A stretch of 6,924 bases of DNA from an uncultured Planctomycetales bacterium (GTDB lineage Bacteria; Planctomycetota; Planctomycetia; Isosphaerales; Isosphaeraceae), in the NCBI GenBank assembly GCA_937907525.1, contig CALCIB010000348.1:1-6924 (forward strand), written 5' to 3'. Of the stretch, positions 1 to 6,174 are shown piece after piece (the first letter of the stretch is position 1; each line of letters starts with the position of its first letter). The position numbers and the translations under genes are program-made. The notes under the pieces are model-generated. The model saw only the letters and a program-made list of their open reading frames with translations, searched no databases and was not told the origin of the DNA.

Positions 1-120
1 TCGTCCCCCTCATCTGACGCCTTCGGCGTCTGTCTTCCCCCGCGAGGGGGGAAGAGCGATTTCATCCTTCCCCCCTCGCGGGGGAAGGTGGCCCGCAGGG
101 CCGGATGAGGGGGAGGACGA
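1..120. repeat. REP-doublet (REPIN-like) palindromic repeat
   Basis: The element is a nested inverted repeat. Its outer arms are 1-14 and 104-120, the latter carrying 3 extra bases. Its inner arms, 34-54 and 67-87, are perfect 21-base reverse complements. Between outer and inner arms each half carries a small hairpin: GACGCC-TTC-GGCGTC at 16-30 and GGCCC-GCA-GGGCC at 90-102. Each inner arm can also fold alone (CTTCCCCC, 5-base loop, GGGGGAAG). The organisation matches REP doublets (REPINs), which are spread in other bacteria by RAYT transposases; no transposase lies in this window. The left boundary coincides with base 1, so the element could extend upstream. It lies downstream of the minus-strand operon and may also affect transcript 3' ends. 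Confidence 0.8.
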
Positions 121-189
121 GCAAGAAAGCCGTCGGCGTCCAGGGCTTCCCGGACGGGCTTCCGCGAACCGCGACGGTCGTCCCGCGCG

Positions 190-244
190 TCGTCCCCCTC
201 ATCTGACGCCTTCGACGTCTGTCTTCCCCCGCGAGGGGGGAAGA
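190..244. repeat. Single REP-like half-element, direct copy of 1-55
   Basis: This 55-base stretch matches bases 1-55 in the same orientation at 54 of 55 positions. The one difference is G26 to A215, which breaks one pair of the small head hairpin. The right half of the doublet is absent, so it resembles a REP singlet next to a REP doublet. It ends 36 bases from the stop codon of the last operon gene. Confidence 0.8.
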
Positions 245-245
245 C
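221..245 (-). terminator. Candidate 3' hairpin of the minus-strand operon
   Basis: GTCTTCCCCC, a GCGAG loop, and GGGGGAAGAC form a perfect 10-bp stem starting 35 bases after the operon's last stop codon. No U-rich tract follows in the minus-strand transcript, so it is not a classical intrinsic terminator. It could protect the 3' end or help Rho-dependent ending. It is embedded in the repeat copy at 190-244, so its position may simply reflect where the repeat landed. Confidence 0.35.
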
Positions 246-280
246 CGTGATGGCCGCTTTTACCGCTCGGGGACGGAGTC

Positions 281-1282
281 TCAGGTGGAGACGGCGCCCT
301 TGACGCGCCGGGTCCGAGGCGCGACCGGCGCGACGCGGGGGGGCGCGGAATGCGGGACGGCGATTTCGGGGGCGTCGGCGTAGCAGGGCCAGGTGAGGTA
401 GGCGACGGCCTCGGCGGGGTCGAGCGCCACCTGGGCCTCGACCTCGGCGAGATAAGCGGCGAGCAGGCGCTCGGGGCGGGCGGAGGCCGCGGGGTCGAGC
501 GGTTTGAAGTCGATGCCGAAGCGACCGCCGGCCAGGTGTCGGCAGAAGACCAGGACGATCGGGGCGCCGGTCAGGCAGGCGAGTTCGGCCCAGACCGCGA
601 GGAATCGGTGTTCGCGACCCAGCAGCCGGCAGGTCCGGGTGTTGGGGCCGTCCCAGACGATGTCGCCGTTGAGGTAGACGGCCAGGCCCTCGCGCAGGGC
701 GGCGCGGGCGCGCATCATCCGCTCGACGGCGTCGGCGGGGGCCAGGTCGCGCTTCAGGAAGAACTCGGCCTGGGGGAAGGGCGAGGCGTCGGAGTCGAAG
801 CGGCGGCTTAGCTCGCGCGAGACGTGCTTGGGGCGCTGGACCATCGCGCGGACGGGGAGGCCGCGGCGGAACAGCCAGTGCATCCCGGCGATATGCGCCC
901 CCAGGTGACTGCCGACCAGGATCGCGCCCTGGCCGCGGCCGAGGATCTTCTGGACGTCCTGGAAGCCGCGGACGTCGAAGCGATCCAGGGCGCGGGGGTC
1001 GGAGGCGACGTCGAGCGGGTAGTCGCGCGCGGCGAATCGGGAGGCGGACTCGGCCAGCGACCGCCAGGAGGCCGGGCCGCCGTCGCGTTTCAGGAGCGCG
1101 TCGACGCGGTCCATCGCCGCTTTCAGCCGCGCGCGGCGGCCGGGGCGGAGGAACGCCGAGGCGCGGCCGGCGGCGCGGACGACCGCGTCGGCCCGCGGCG
1201 GCGGCAGGGTCGCCAGGGTCGGCAGCAGCGCCTCGTAGAAGTAGAACTTCCAGGTGAACAGGCGGCGGGCGATGTGCTTCAC
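281..1282 (-). CDS. LpxL/HtrB-like lysophospholipid acyltransferase
   Basis: This 333-residue protein belongs by eye to the LPLAT superfamily (lipid A acyltransferase LpxL/HtrB type), enzymes that transfer an acyl chain from a carrier to a lipid or amine at the inner membrane. Supporting features are GAILVGSHLGAH (119-130) at the catalytic-histidine block, LAVYLNGD (200-207), the LLGREHRF block (220-227), which resembles the substrate-binding FxG region, and TGAPIVLVF (238-246). Length is close to the usual ~300 residues. The GTG start at 1282-1280 overlaps the upstream TGA stop (GTGA), and a strong Shine-Dalgarno sequence GGGGAGGGG (1299-1291) sits 8 bases ahead, so coupled translation is likely. 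H126 is followed four residues on by I131, where the family has Asp or Glu, so the usual HX4D/E dyad is incomplete. It may use another residue, have altered chemistry, or be a non-catalytic partner. The longer open frame upstream is an out-of-frame shadow of the adenylation gene. Confidence 0.8.
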   Translation of the reverse strand: MKHIARRLFTWKFYFYEALLPTLATLPPPRADAVVRAAGRASAFLRPGRRARLKAAMDRVDALLKRDGGPASWRSLAESASRFAARDYPLDVASDPRALDRFDVRGFQDVQKILGRGQGAILVGSHLGAHIAGMHWLFRRGLPVRAMVQRPKHVSRELSRRFDSDASPFPQAEFFLKRDLAPADAVERMMRARAALREGLAVYLNGDIVWDGPNTRTCRLLGREHRFLAVWAELACLTGAPIVLVFCRHLAGGRFGIDFKPLDPAASARPERLLAAYLAEVEAQVALDPAEAVAYLTWPCYADAPEIAVPHSAPPRVAPVAPRTRRVKGAVST

Positions 1283-2904
1283 GGCGTCGTCCCCTCCCCG
1301 ACGGCGAGGTCCTTGAGCTTCTGGTAGTCGACCTTGTCCGTCGAGGTGGCCGGCAGCCGCTCCAGGAACGTGATCCGATCCGGAATCATGTAGTTGGGCA
1401 AATGAATGGAGCAGTGCCGCTTCATGGCGATCAGCGACTTCCTCCCCGACGGCTTCATCGCCACGAACGCGGCGATCGAGGCGCCGGAGTCGCCCGATTC
1501 GGCGACCACCGCGGCGCGGTCGACGTCTTGATGGCGGTAGAGGGCCGATTCGATCTCGCCCAGTTCGATGCGATAGCCGCGCTTCTTGACCATGCGGTCG
1601 CGGCGGCCGTGGAAAAGATAGCATCCGGAACCGTCGTCGACGACCAGATCGCCCGTGCGATACCATCGCGCGCCGCGCTCGTCGCGGAAGAAGGCGGCGT
1701 CGGTGAGATCGTCGCGGCCGAAATAACCGCGCATGACGCCGGGGCCGGCGATGACCAGTTCGCCCCGCGTCCCGGCCGGCAGGGTCCGGCCCTCCTCGTC
1801 GACCACCCGCGCCGTAAGCGGCGGGCAGACGCGGCCGATGGGGAACGGGCCGGCCTGGTCGTCGGGAATGGTCCGGGGGATCGGCAGGGCGGTGCAGACG
1901 TTGGTCTCGGTGGGTCCGTAGAGGTTCCAGAGGTCGGCGTCCGGCCAGAGGCCGCGGAGCTTGCGGAGCGGGGCGATCGGGAAGACCTCGCCGGCGAAGA
2001 GGACCAGCCGCGGCGCGACGCGGCCGGGACGGTCCAGCCGGCCGTGCTCCGTCATCATGGCCAGGATCGACGGGGCGGAGTACCAGACGGAGATCCGCTT
2101 CTCGTGGACGTAATCCCCGAGCGCCGCGGGTTCCTTGGCGAGGGTCTCGTCGATCAGGACGAGCGTGCCGGCGTTCAGGGCGCAGACGAAGAGGTCGAAG
2201 ATGGAGAGGTCGAAGTGGAAGGGGGCGTGGGAGGAGTAGCGGTCGTCGTCGCTCCAGGGGCCCAGGGCGTCGCGGCACCAGTCGAGGAAGGTGAAGGCGT
2301 TGGCGTGGGAGAGCATCACCCCCTTGGGTTCGCCGGTCGACCCGGAGGTGAACAGGACGTAGGCCAGGTCGTCGGCGTGTCGGGGAGGCGGGATGGGGGC
2401 GGGGGCGTCGTCGTCGAGGACGTCGTCCCAGAGGGCGTCGTCCTCTCCCGCCGCGGGGTCGTCGCCGACGATGACGAGGCGGGGGGGGGAGTCGCGGTCG
2501 GCCCAGGCCGCGCGGAGCTTGGGGGCGAGCGCGGCGGAAACGACGACGGCCTTGGCGTCGCAGGCGGTGAAGATCGCCTCGGCGCGACCGGCGGGACCGG
2601 TGGGGTCGACGGGGACGTAGACGGCGCCGGCGCGGAGGATCCCGTGGATGGCGGCGACGGCCTCGGGGCGTTTGGGGAGCCAAAGCCCGACGCGGTCGCC
2701 GCGGTCGACGCCCCAACGGGCCAGCCGGGTCGCCAGGCGGTCGGCGATCCGGAGCGTTTCGGCGTAGGAGAGGGACCGGCCGCGACCGTCCTCGACGGCG
2801 GCTCGGTCGGGTCGGCTGGCGGCGGCGTCCTCCAAAAGTCGGCTCAGGTGGCGTCCGTCCATGGCGTCGGGTCCGTCCGTGTTCGGGTTGGCGGCGGCGG
2901 TCAA
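1279..2904 (-). CDS. Stand-alone DltA-like amino-acid adenylation enzyme (AMP-binding)
   Basis: The protein (541 residues) should activate a carboxylic acid, most likely an amino acid, as an acyl-adenylate using ATP and load it on a carrier thiol. Motifs, in order: A3 FTSGSTGEPKGVMLSH (185-200), A4 FHFDLSIFDLF (229-239), GEVFPI (305-310), A5 LYGPTETN (328-335), A7 RTGDL (416-420), A8 GRRDRMVKKRGYRIELGEIE (433-452) and A10 with Lys524. D232 and K524 fit the residues that bind the amino and carboxyl groups of amino acids. FDLS and GEVFP resemble DltA (D-alanine:carrier ligase) more than typical NRPS modules. It ends 17 residues after Lys524, so it has no fused carrier domain. The TTG start lies 15 bases after the SGNH stop and has no clear Shine-Dalgarno. 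An ATG at 2862 (527 residues) also lacks one and is a realistic alternative. The gene overlaps the next one by 4 bases. A generic acyl-CoA ligase is less likely. Confidence 0.88.
   Translation of the reverse strand: MTAAANPNTDGPDAMDGRHLSRLLEDAAASRPDRAAVEDGRGRSLSYAETLRIADRLATRLARWGVDRGDRVGLWLPKRPEAVAAIHGILRAGAVYVPVDPTGPAGRAEAIFTACDAKAVVVSAALAPKLRAAWADRDSPPRLVIVGDDPAAGEDDALWDDVLDDDAPAPIPPPRHADDLAYVLFTSGSTGEPKGVMLSHANAFTFLDWCRDALGPWSDDDRYSSHAPFHFDLSIFDLFVCALNAGTLVLIDETLAKEPAALGDYVHEKRISVWYSAPSILAMMTEHGRLDRPGRVAPRLVLFAGEVFPIAPLRKLRGLWPDADLWNLYGPTETNVCTALPIPRTIPDDQAGPFPIGRVCPPLTARVVDEEGRTLPAGTRGELVIAGPGVMRGYFGRDDLTDAAFFRDERGARWYRTGDLVVDDGSGCYLFHGRRDRMVKKRGYRIELGEIESALYRHQDVDRAAVVAESGDSGASIAAFVAMKPSGRKSLIAMKRHCSIHLPNYMIPDRITFLERLPATSTDKVDYQKLKDLAVGEGTTP
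1291..1299 (-). promoter_or_regulatory. Ribosome binding site for the GTG-started acyltransferase
   Basis: GGGGAGGGG on the minus strand lies 8 bases before the GTG at 1282. It is the clearest evidence for this start, because the same reading frame stays open more than 1.4 kb further upstream as a shadow. Confidence 0.7.
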
Positions 2905-2919
2905 GGAGCGAGGGTCAGG

Positions 2920-4152
2920 TCACGGCAAGTCTCCGGGCAGGGCGGCCTCGGGGACCGCCTTGCGGCCGGGGAAGAGGAGTTGGTAGCGTTCCTGGTCGGT
3001 GACCAGGTCGTGGGAGAGGGCCTCGAAGAGCCGGCGGTGGCCCTCGGCGTTGGGGTGGTCGTCGTAGGCGGCGATCTCCAGGTCGGCCGGCTTGACGCCG
3101 TCGAAGGCGCCGGTCAGGTCGTGGATCGGCAGCGCGTGCCGCGCCGCGATCGCCTTGAGCCGGCCGACGGGCTCGGCGCGGGTCTTGGGGTCGGAGTCCT
3201 TGCCGACGCGGGGGACGACGATCATCATCAAGGGGACGTTCATCGAGCGGCAGTCGCCGGCCAGCTCGGCGACGGTGCGGTCGTACAGGTCCCAGTAGAT
3301 CGTCGCGAACTTCCGCTTGACCGCGTCCTTGGCCGGCAGGTCGCCGCGGGCGTCGACGCGGCGGTCGGAGTCGGTGATCCCGGCCCTGGCGATCGCCTCG
3401 CGGACGAAGTCATACGGGACGTCGGCCTGGATCCGGAAGACGTCGCAGAGGTGGATCTCGGCCAGACGCTCGTCCAGGAGCGTCGACGAGAAGATCACCA
3501 TGTCGGGCTCGAACTCCTTGACCTTGCGCCGGAACGACTCCAGCCGCTGCAGCGGGCTGTAGGCCGCCACGGCGAAGTTCAACACCTGGAACTTCCGGGC
3601 CGAGGCGAACCTCCGGCGCGCGGCGTGGGCGTTGAGCCACTGCTCCAACCTGTAGGCGTAGGAGTCCTGGAACCTCACCCCCCAGCCCATGTCGATCGAC
3701 GCGCCCAAAAGCGCGACCCGGAAGACGCCCGGCGGTTTCTCGACGGTCACCTCCGGGCCGTACATGCCGTGGGAGTTGGTGACGAACGGCTCGTCGAAGA
3801 GGACGCCGTCGGTGTCGGGGATCAACTCGAAGTGGAGGAAGTCGGCCTTCAGGTGGCGGACGACGCCGGCGTCGTTGAACCGGACCCAGCCGTTGGGCTT
3901 GCCCATCAGCTTGAGCGTCAACTCGCCGCGGCCGGAGGAGTCCTCGGCGCCGCCGATCAGGCCCTCGTAGTAGCCGACGGCGTGGTGGTCGCCGTCGGCC
4001 CTTTGCATCGCGTTGGAGACCGCCGACGCCATGATCCGCTCGGCCCCGGTCCACCCCCTGGGGAGGTGGACCAAGGCCAGGGCGATCAGGGCCGCGGCTT
4101 GCAGCATCGCCACCCGCGCGTCGCGGACGGTCGTGGTCTTTATGAGCGCCAT
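2920..4152 (-). CDS. Membrane-anchored SGNH/GDSL-like protein (DltD/AlgJ-type partner of the MBOAT)
   Basis: The protein has 410 residues. A hydrophobic segment at about 13-30 (VAMLQAAALIALALVHL) looks like an uncleaved anchor and would place the rest outside the membrane. Residues 40-140 are an unrecognised region. The SGNH fold starts at RVALLGASIDMGWGV (145-159) with nucleophile Ser152 in a GAS variant of GDS, and ends with DDHPNAEGH (364-372), giving Asp364/365 and His366. Block II is NFAVAAYS (192-199), with Ala where Gly is usual. The block III Asn is not evident at IFSSTLLDE (220-228). A Ser-Asp-His triad is therefore present while the oxyanion-hole residues look altered. SGNH proteins next to MBOATs (DltD, AlgJ, AlgX) transfer or hand over acyl groups outside the membrane, and that role is inferred here. 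The ATG start has GGGAAGGA at 4171-4164, 11 bases upstream, and lies 22 bases after the MBOAT stop. Confidence 0.8.
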   Translation of the reverse strand: MALIKTTTVRDARVAMLQAAALIALALVHLPRGWTGAERIMASAVSNAMQRADGDHHAVGYYEGLIGGAEDSSGRGELTLKLMGKPNGWVRFNDAGVVRHLKADFLHFELIPDTDGVLFDEPFVTNSHGMYGPEVTVEKPPGVFRVALLGASIDMGWGVRFQDSYAYRLEQWLNAHAARRRFASARKFQVLNFAVAAYSPLQRLESFRRKVKEFEPDMVIFSSTLLDERLAEIHLCDVFRIQADVPYDFVREAIARAGITDSDRRVDARGDLPAKDAVKRKFATIYWDLYDRTVAELAGDCRSMNVPLMMIVVPRVGKDSDPKTRAEPVGRLKAIAARHALPIHDLTGAFDGVKPADLEIAAYDDHPNAEGHRRLFEALSHDLVTDQERYQLLFPGRKAVPEAALPGDLP

Positions 4153-4174
4153 GCCGTTTCCGATCCTTCCCTGG

Positions 4175-5584
4175 TCACGACGCGCGGAGGCCGCGGGCCA
4201 AAAGGTCGAGCCAATCCGCGACGCTGGGGCTGCTCCAAAGCGCCCACAAGAGGATGATCGTGACGAACGTGGCGAGCGTCTTCAGACAGCGAACCGCCAG
4301 GGCCTTGTAGTCGACCCCCGTCGGGGGGGCGTCGGCCCCGGGCTTGAGCCGCGGCGCCGGCTTCTTGCGGGCGTCGAGCTGGACGTTGACCATCACCAGG
4401 CCGCCCAGCACGCCCCAGAACACGGCGTCCGGGACCGTGAACCCCCACGCCCCCCGCAGCCAGAACGACTGGTAGGCGTGCGACAGCCACGTCGCCAGGA
4501 AGACCGCCGTCGTCGCCGCCGCCAGCGCGACCGGCTGGGGCTGCTTCTTCAGCTTGAAGACCACCGGGTTGAACACCAGGCGGACCATGAAATCCTTCCA
4601 GTAGATGTTGATCCGTCGCCAGTAGTCGGTGAACCCCGTCGCCAAGAGGTAGCGGTGATGCGTGTCCGGCAGTTGGTAGCCGAAGAGGTGAAGCATCCCG
4701 CAGGCGACGTGGAACTGGCCGGACACCTGCATGTACACCAGGTAGTTGAACACCAGGAACCCCAACAGGCTCCACGTCCCGGCCACCTGCGACGCCGGAA
4801 TCAACATCTCCTGGTCGATGATCCGGTACAGGATCAGTTGCGCGACCCCCCGGAAGGTCATCTCCAACCCCCGGCGCTGGACGTCGTGGACGTCGGCGGC
4901 GAAGAAGCCGCGACGCCAGGTCCGGTAGTCGACCACCGGGAAGAGCATGAAGCAGAAGTTCGGCAGCAGGAAGAAGTAGCCGATCGCGTCGATCCACGGC
5001 TCCGGCTTCCTGGCGTGCTTGAGTTCGTACATGTAGATGATCATGCGGAACATGAACATCGAGCCCAGCACCGGCCAGACGACGCTCGACGTCATGCCGA
5101 ACAGCGCGAGCGGACGGCCGACGGTCAGGAACGCGGCCAGGGCCGCGAGGATCCCGGCGCGGAGGTTCCAGGAGATCGGCGACCGGGCGACGCCGATGAA
5201 GACGGCCGACAACCCGACGATCGGGACGAAGACCTCGCCGCCGAAGACCAGGTACAGCCCCAGGAGCGAGGCGGCCAGGAATATGGCCTTCTTCCAGCGG
5301 TAAGGCGCGAGGTAGTGGATCGGGAACGCGACGGCGGCGACCTGCAACAGCACCTGGAAGGCCCTGCCCTCGGTGGCGTAGAGCCGGCAGACGGCGAAGA
5401 TCAGGCCGAGGAACAGGAGGTTGCGCAGAAACGGCACGAGGGCCCGTTTGCACTGTTCGGGCTCGTCGGCGTAGAGGCGGTCGATCCAGCGCCGTCTCGG
5501 CGCGCCCTCGGCGGGCTCGGGGGGCTGGAAGCGCTGGTGCGGCGCCGTCCGCGACGCGACCTTGTTCCCGACGTTCGGCCCCAT
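4175..5584 (-). CDS. MBOAT-family membrane-bound O-acyltransferase (DltB/AlgI-like)
   Basis: The first operon gene encodes 469 residues. About 45 polar N-terminal residues precede roughly 11 hydrophobic segments (about 50-70, 76-93, 99-131, 143-165, 170-186, 199-217, 246-257, 268-287, 352-376, 386-400, 434-452). GQFHVACGMLHLFGYQLP (289-306) aligns with the GYSDMAIG...GFRLPENF region of DltB/AlgI, followed by YWRRINIYWKDF (321-332) matching FWRRWHISL. TWLSHAYQSFW (365-375) holds the invariant membrane histidine, His369. The family moves acyl groups through the membrane to an extracellular acceptor. Asn326 replaces the histidine of the WH motif, giving an Asn/His pair as in several eukaryotic MBOATs. 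The ATG at 5584 was chosen because GAGGAAGGA lies just upstream; the open frame runs back to 5797, but that extension is polar and low in complexity. The acyl donor and acceptor are unknown. Confidence 0.88.
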   Translation of the reverse strand: MGPNVGNKVASRTAPHQRFQPPEPAEGAPRRRWIDRLYADEPEQCKRALVPFLRNLLFLGLIFAVCRLYATEGRAFQVLLQVAAVAFPIHYLAPYRWKKAIFLAASLLGLYLVFGGEVFVPIVGLSAVFIGVARSPISWNLRAGILAALAAFLTVGRPLALFGMTSSVVWPVLGSMFMFRMIIYMYELKHARKPEPWIDAIGYFFLLPNFCFMLFPVVDYRTWRRGFFAADVHDVQRRGLEMTFRGVAQLILYRIIDQEMLIPASQVAGTWSLLGFLVFNYLVYMQVSGQFHVACGMLHLFGYQLPDTHHRYLLATGFTDYWRRINIYWKDFMVRLVFNPVVFKLKKQPQPVALAAATTAVFLATWLSHAYQSFWLRGAWGFTVPDAVFWGVLGGLVMVNVQLDARKKPAPRLKPGADAPPTGVDYKALAVRCLKTLATFVTIILLWALWSSPSVADWLDLLARGLRAS

Positions 5585-5590
5585 GGGCGG

Positions 5591-5599
5591 TCCTTCCTC
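5591..5599 (-). promoter_or_regulatory. Ribosome binding site that sets the MBOAT start
   Basis: GAGGAAGGA on the minus strand ends 6 bases before the ATG at 5584-5582. It is the best Shine-Dalgarno sequence in the operon and rules against the longer start at 5797. Confidence 0.8.
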
Positions 5600-5948
5600 G
5601 AACCTTCGGGCCGGCGTCGCCCTCGCGATCCGCGAGGGGGCCGCGGCCCCGTCGTCCTTGATAACGATCCCAGGCCGCCGCGTCCGGCCTCGGGAGGGAG
5701 ATTGCGATCCGTCGTCGACTCGAGGATGGGGAGGCTCGAGAAACGGCCGCGGGGCCCGATCCGTCCTTGGATCGGCATTCCCCGCGACGCTCACCATCCT
5801 TGGTACGGTTGGAGAGTCTCGTCGGAATTATCCGTCGCGACCCTCCCTTTGTTTTCGTTAAGGTTCTGGTGACGGCCCGCGGGCCGGCGGAGCGTCGCCC
5901 CGGTCGCGCCGCCATTTCGACCCCGGGGCCGGCGAGCGGCGTGGGGGG

Positions 5949-5977
5949 ATTTAACCGCGACCGTCCCGAACTGTCAA
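5949..5977 (-). promoter_or_regulatory. Sigma70-type promoter candidate for the MBOAT operon
   Basis: On the minus strand, TTGACA (5977-5972) matches the -35 consensus perfectly. It is followed by a 17-base spacer and TTAAAT (5954-5949), which matches TATAAT at 4 of 6 positions. Transcription would begin near 5942 and give a leader of about 360 bases. A weaker GATAAT at 5832-5827 has only a poor -35 (AAAACA) at 17-base spacing. In such GC-rich DNA a perfect -35 with correct spacing is notable, but the long leader leaves room for a nearer promoter. Confidence 0.45.
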
Positions 5978-6174
5978 CCCGACGGTCGACCCGGATTCTA
6001 GGCGACGTCCGCCCGCGCGCCGGCCCGACTTCCTTGCGCCGACGTTCCGCCCCGCGCCCTCGCCGCGACGCCCGCCGCGAGCGGCTCAAGCCGCGCTCGG
6101 GGTCCTGTCGATCCCGACGATGCCGAGTCGCTTCGGACTCGCGCGCCGATCGATCCGAGCCCCCGAGTCACGCC

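Larger units (their letters stand above)
5585..6174. other. Divergent intergenic region with leader hairpins
   Basis: These 590 bases separate the operon from the divergent plus-strand gene, and no convincing gene was found in them. Several perfect inverted repeats are visible: 5620-5638 (8-bp stem CCCTCGCG, 3-base loop), the palindrome GGCCGCGGCC at 5639-5648, 5756-5775 (7-bp stem CCGATCC, 6-base loop), and the 14-base palindrome CGGCCCGCGGGCCG at 5873-5886. Two CTCGAG hexamers occur at 5719-5724 and 5735-5740. All of these fall inside the leader if the operon is transcribed from the promoter at 5949-5977, and the first sits about 36 bases ahead of the MBOAT start codon. GC-rich DNA forms such stems easily, so regulation is only a possibility. 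No convincing plus-strand promoter was found. Confidence 0.5.

Noticed and set aside
1..244. CRISPR array
   Set aside because: There are only two copies, they are palindromic and of unequal form, there is no regular spacer, and no cas gene is present.
1283..2716. Long in-frame upstream extension of the LpxL-like gene, which would give an 811-residue fusion
   Set aside because: The extension is a low-complexity Arg/Pro-rich shadow lying out of frame over the adenylation gene. The GTG at 1282 has a strong ribosome binding site and the classic 4-base overlap.
1402..4257. Plus-strand 951-residue open frame opposite the adenylation and SGNH genes
   Set aside because: It is rich in Gly, Val, Arg, Asp and Glu with no recognisable domain, as expected for the antisense of GC-rich genes that lack stop codons.
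5585..5797. N-terminal extension of the MBOAT to 540 residues
   Set aside because: The added 71 residues are polar and of low complexity, and the strong Shine-Dalgarno sequence lies directly before the ATG at 5584.
4013..5872. Plus-strand 619-residue open frame opposite the MBOAT gene
   Set aside because: Its composition is biased (Arg, Glu, Asp, Gln, His) and it lies opposite a gene with clear MBOAT motifs. It is an antisense shadow.
4140..6089. Minus-strand 649-residue Arg/Pro-rich open frame
   Set aside because: It overlaps the MBOAT gene in another frame and shows no domain. It also runs through the promoter region.
5767..6174. N-terminal extension of the exported protein to 312 residues
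   Set aside because: It would bury the signal peptide in the middle of the protein, and its sequence is Arg/Pro-rich intergenic-like.
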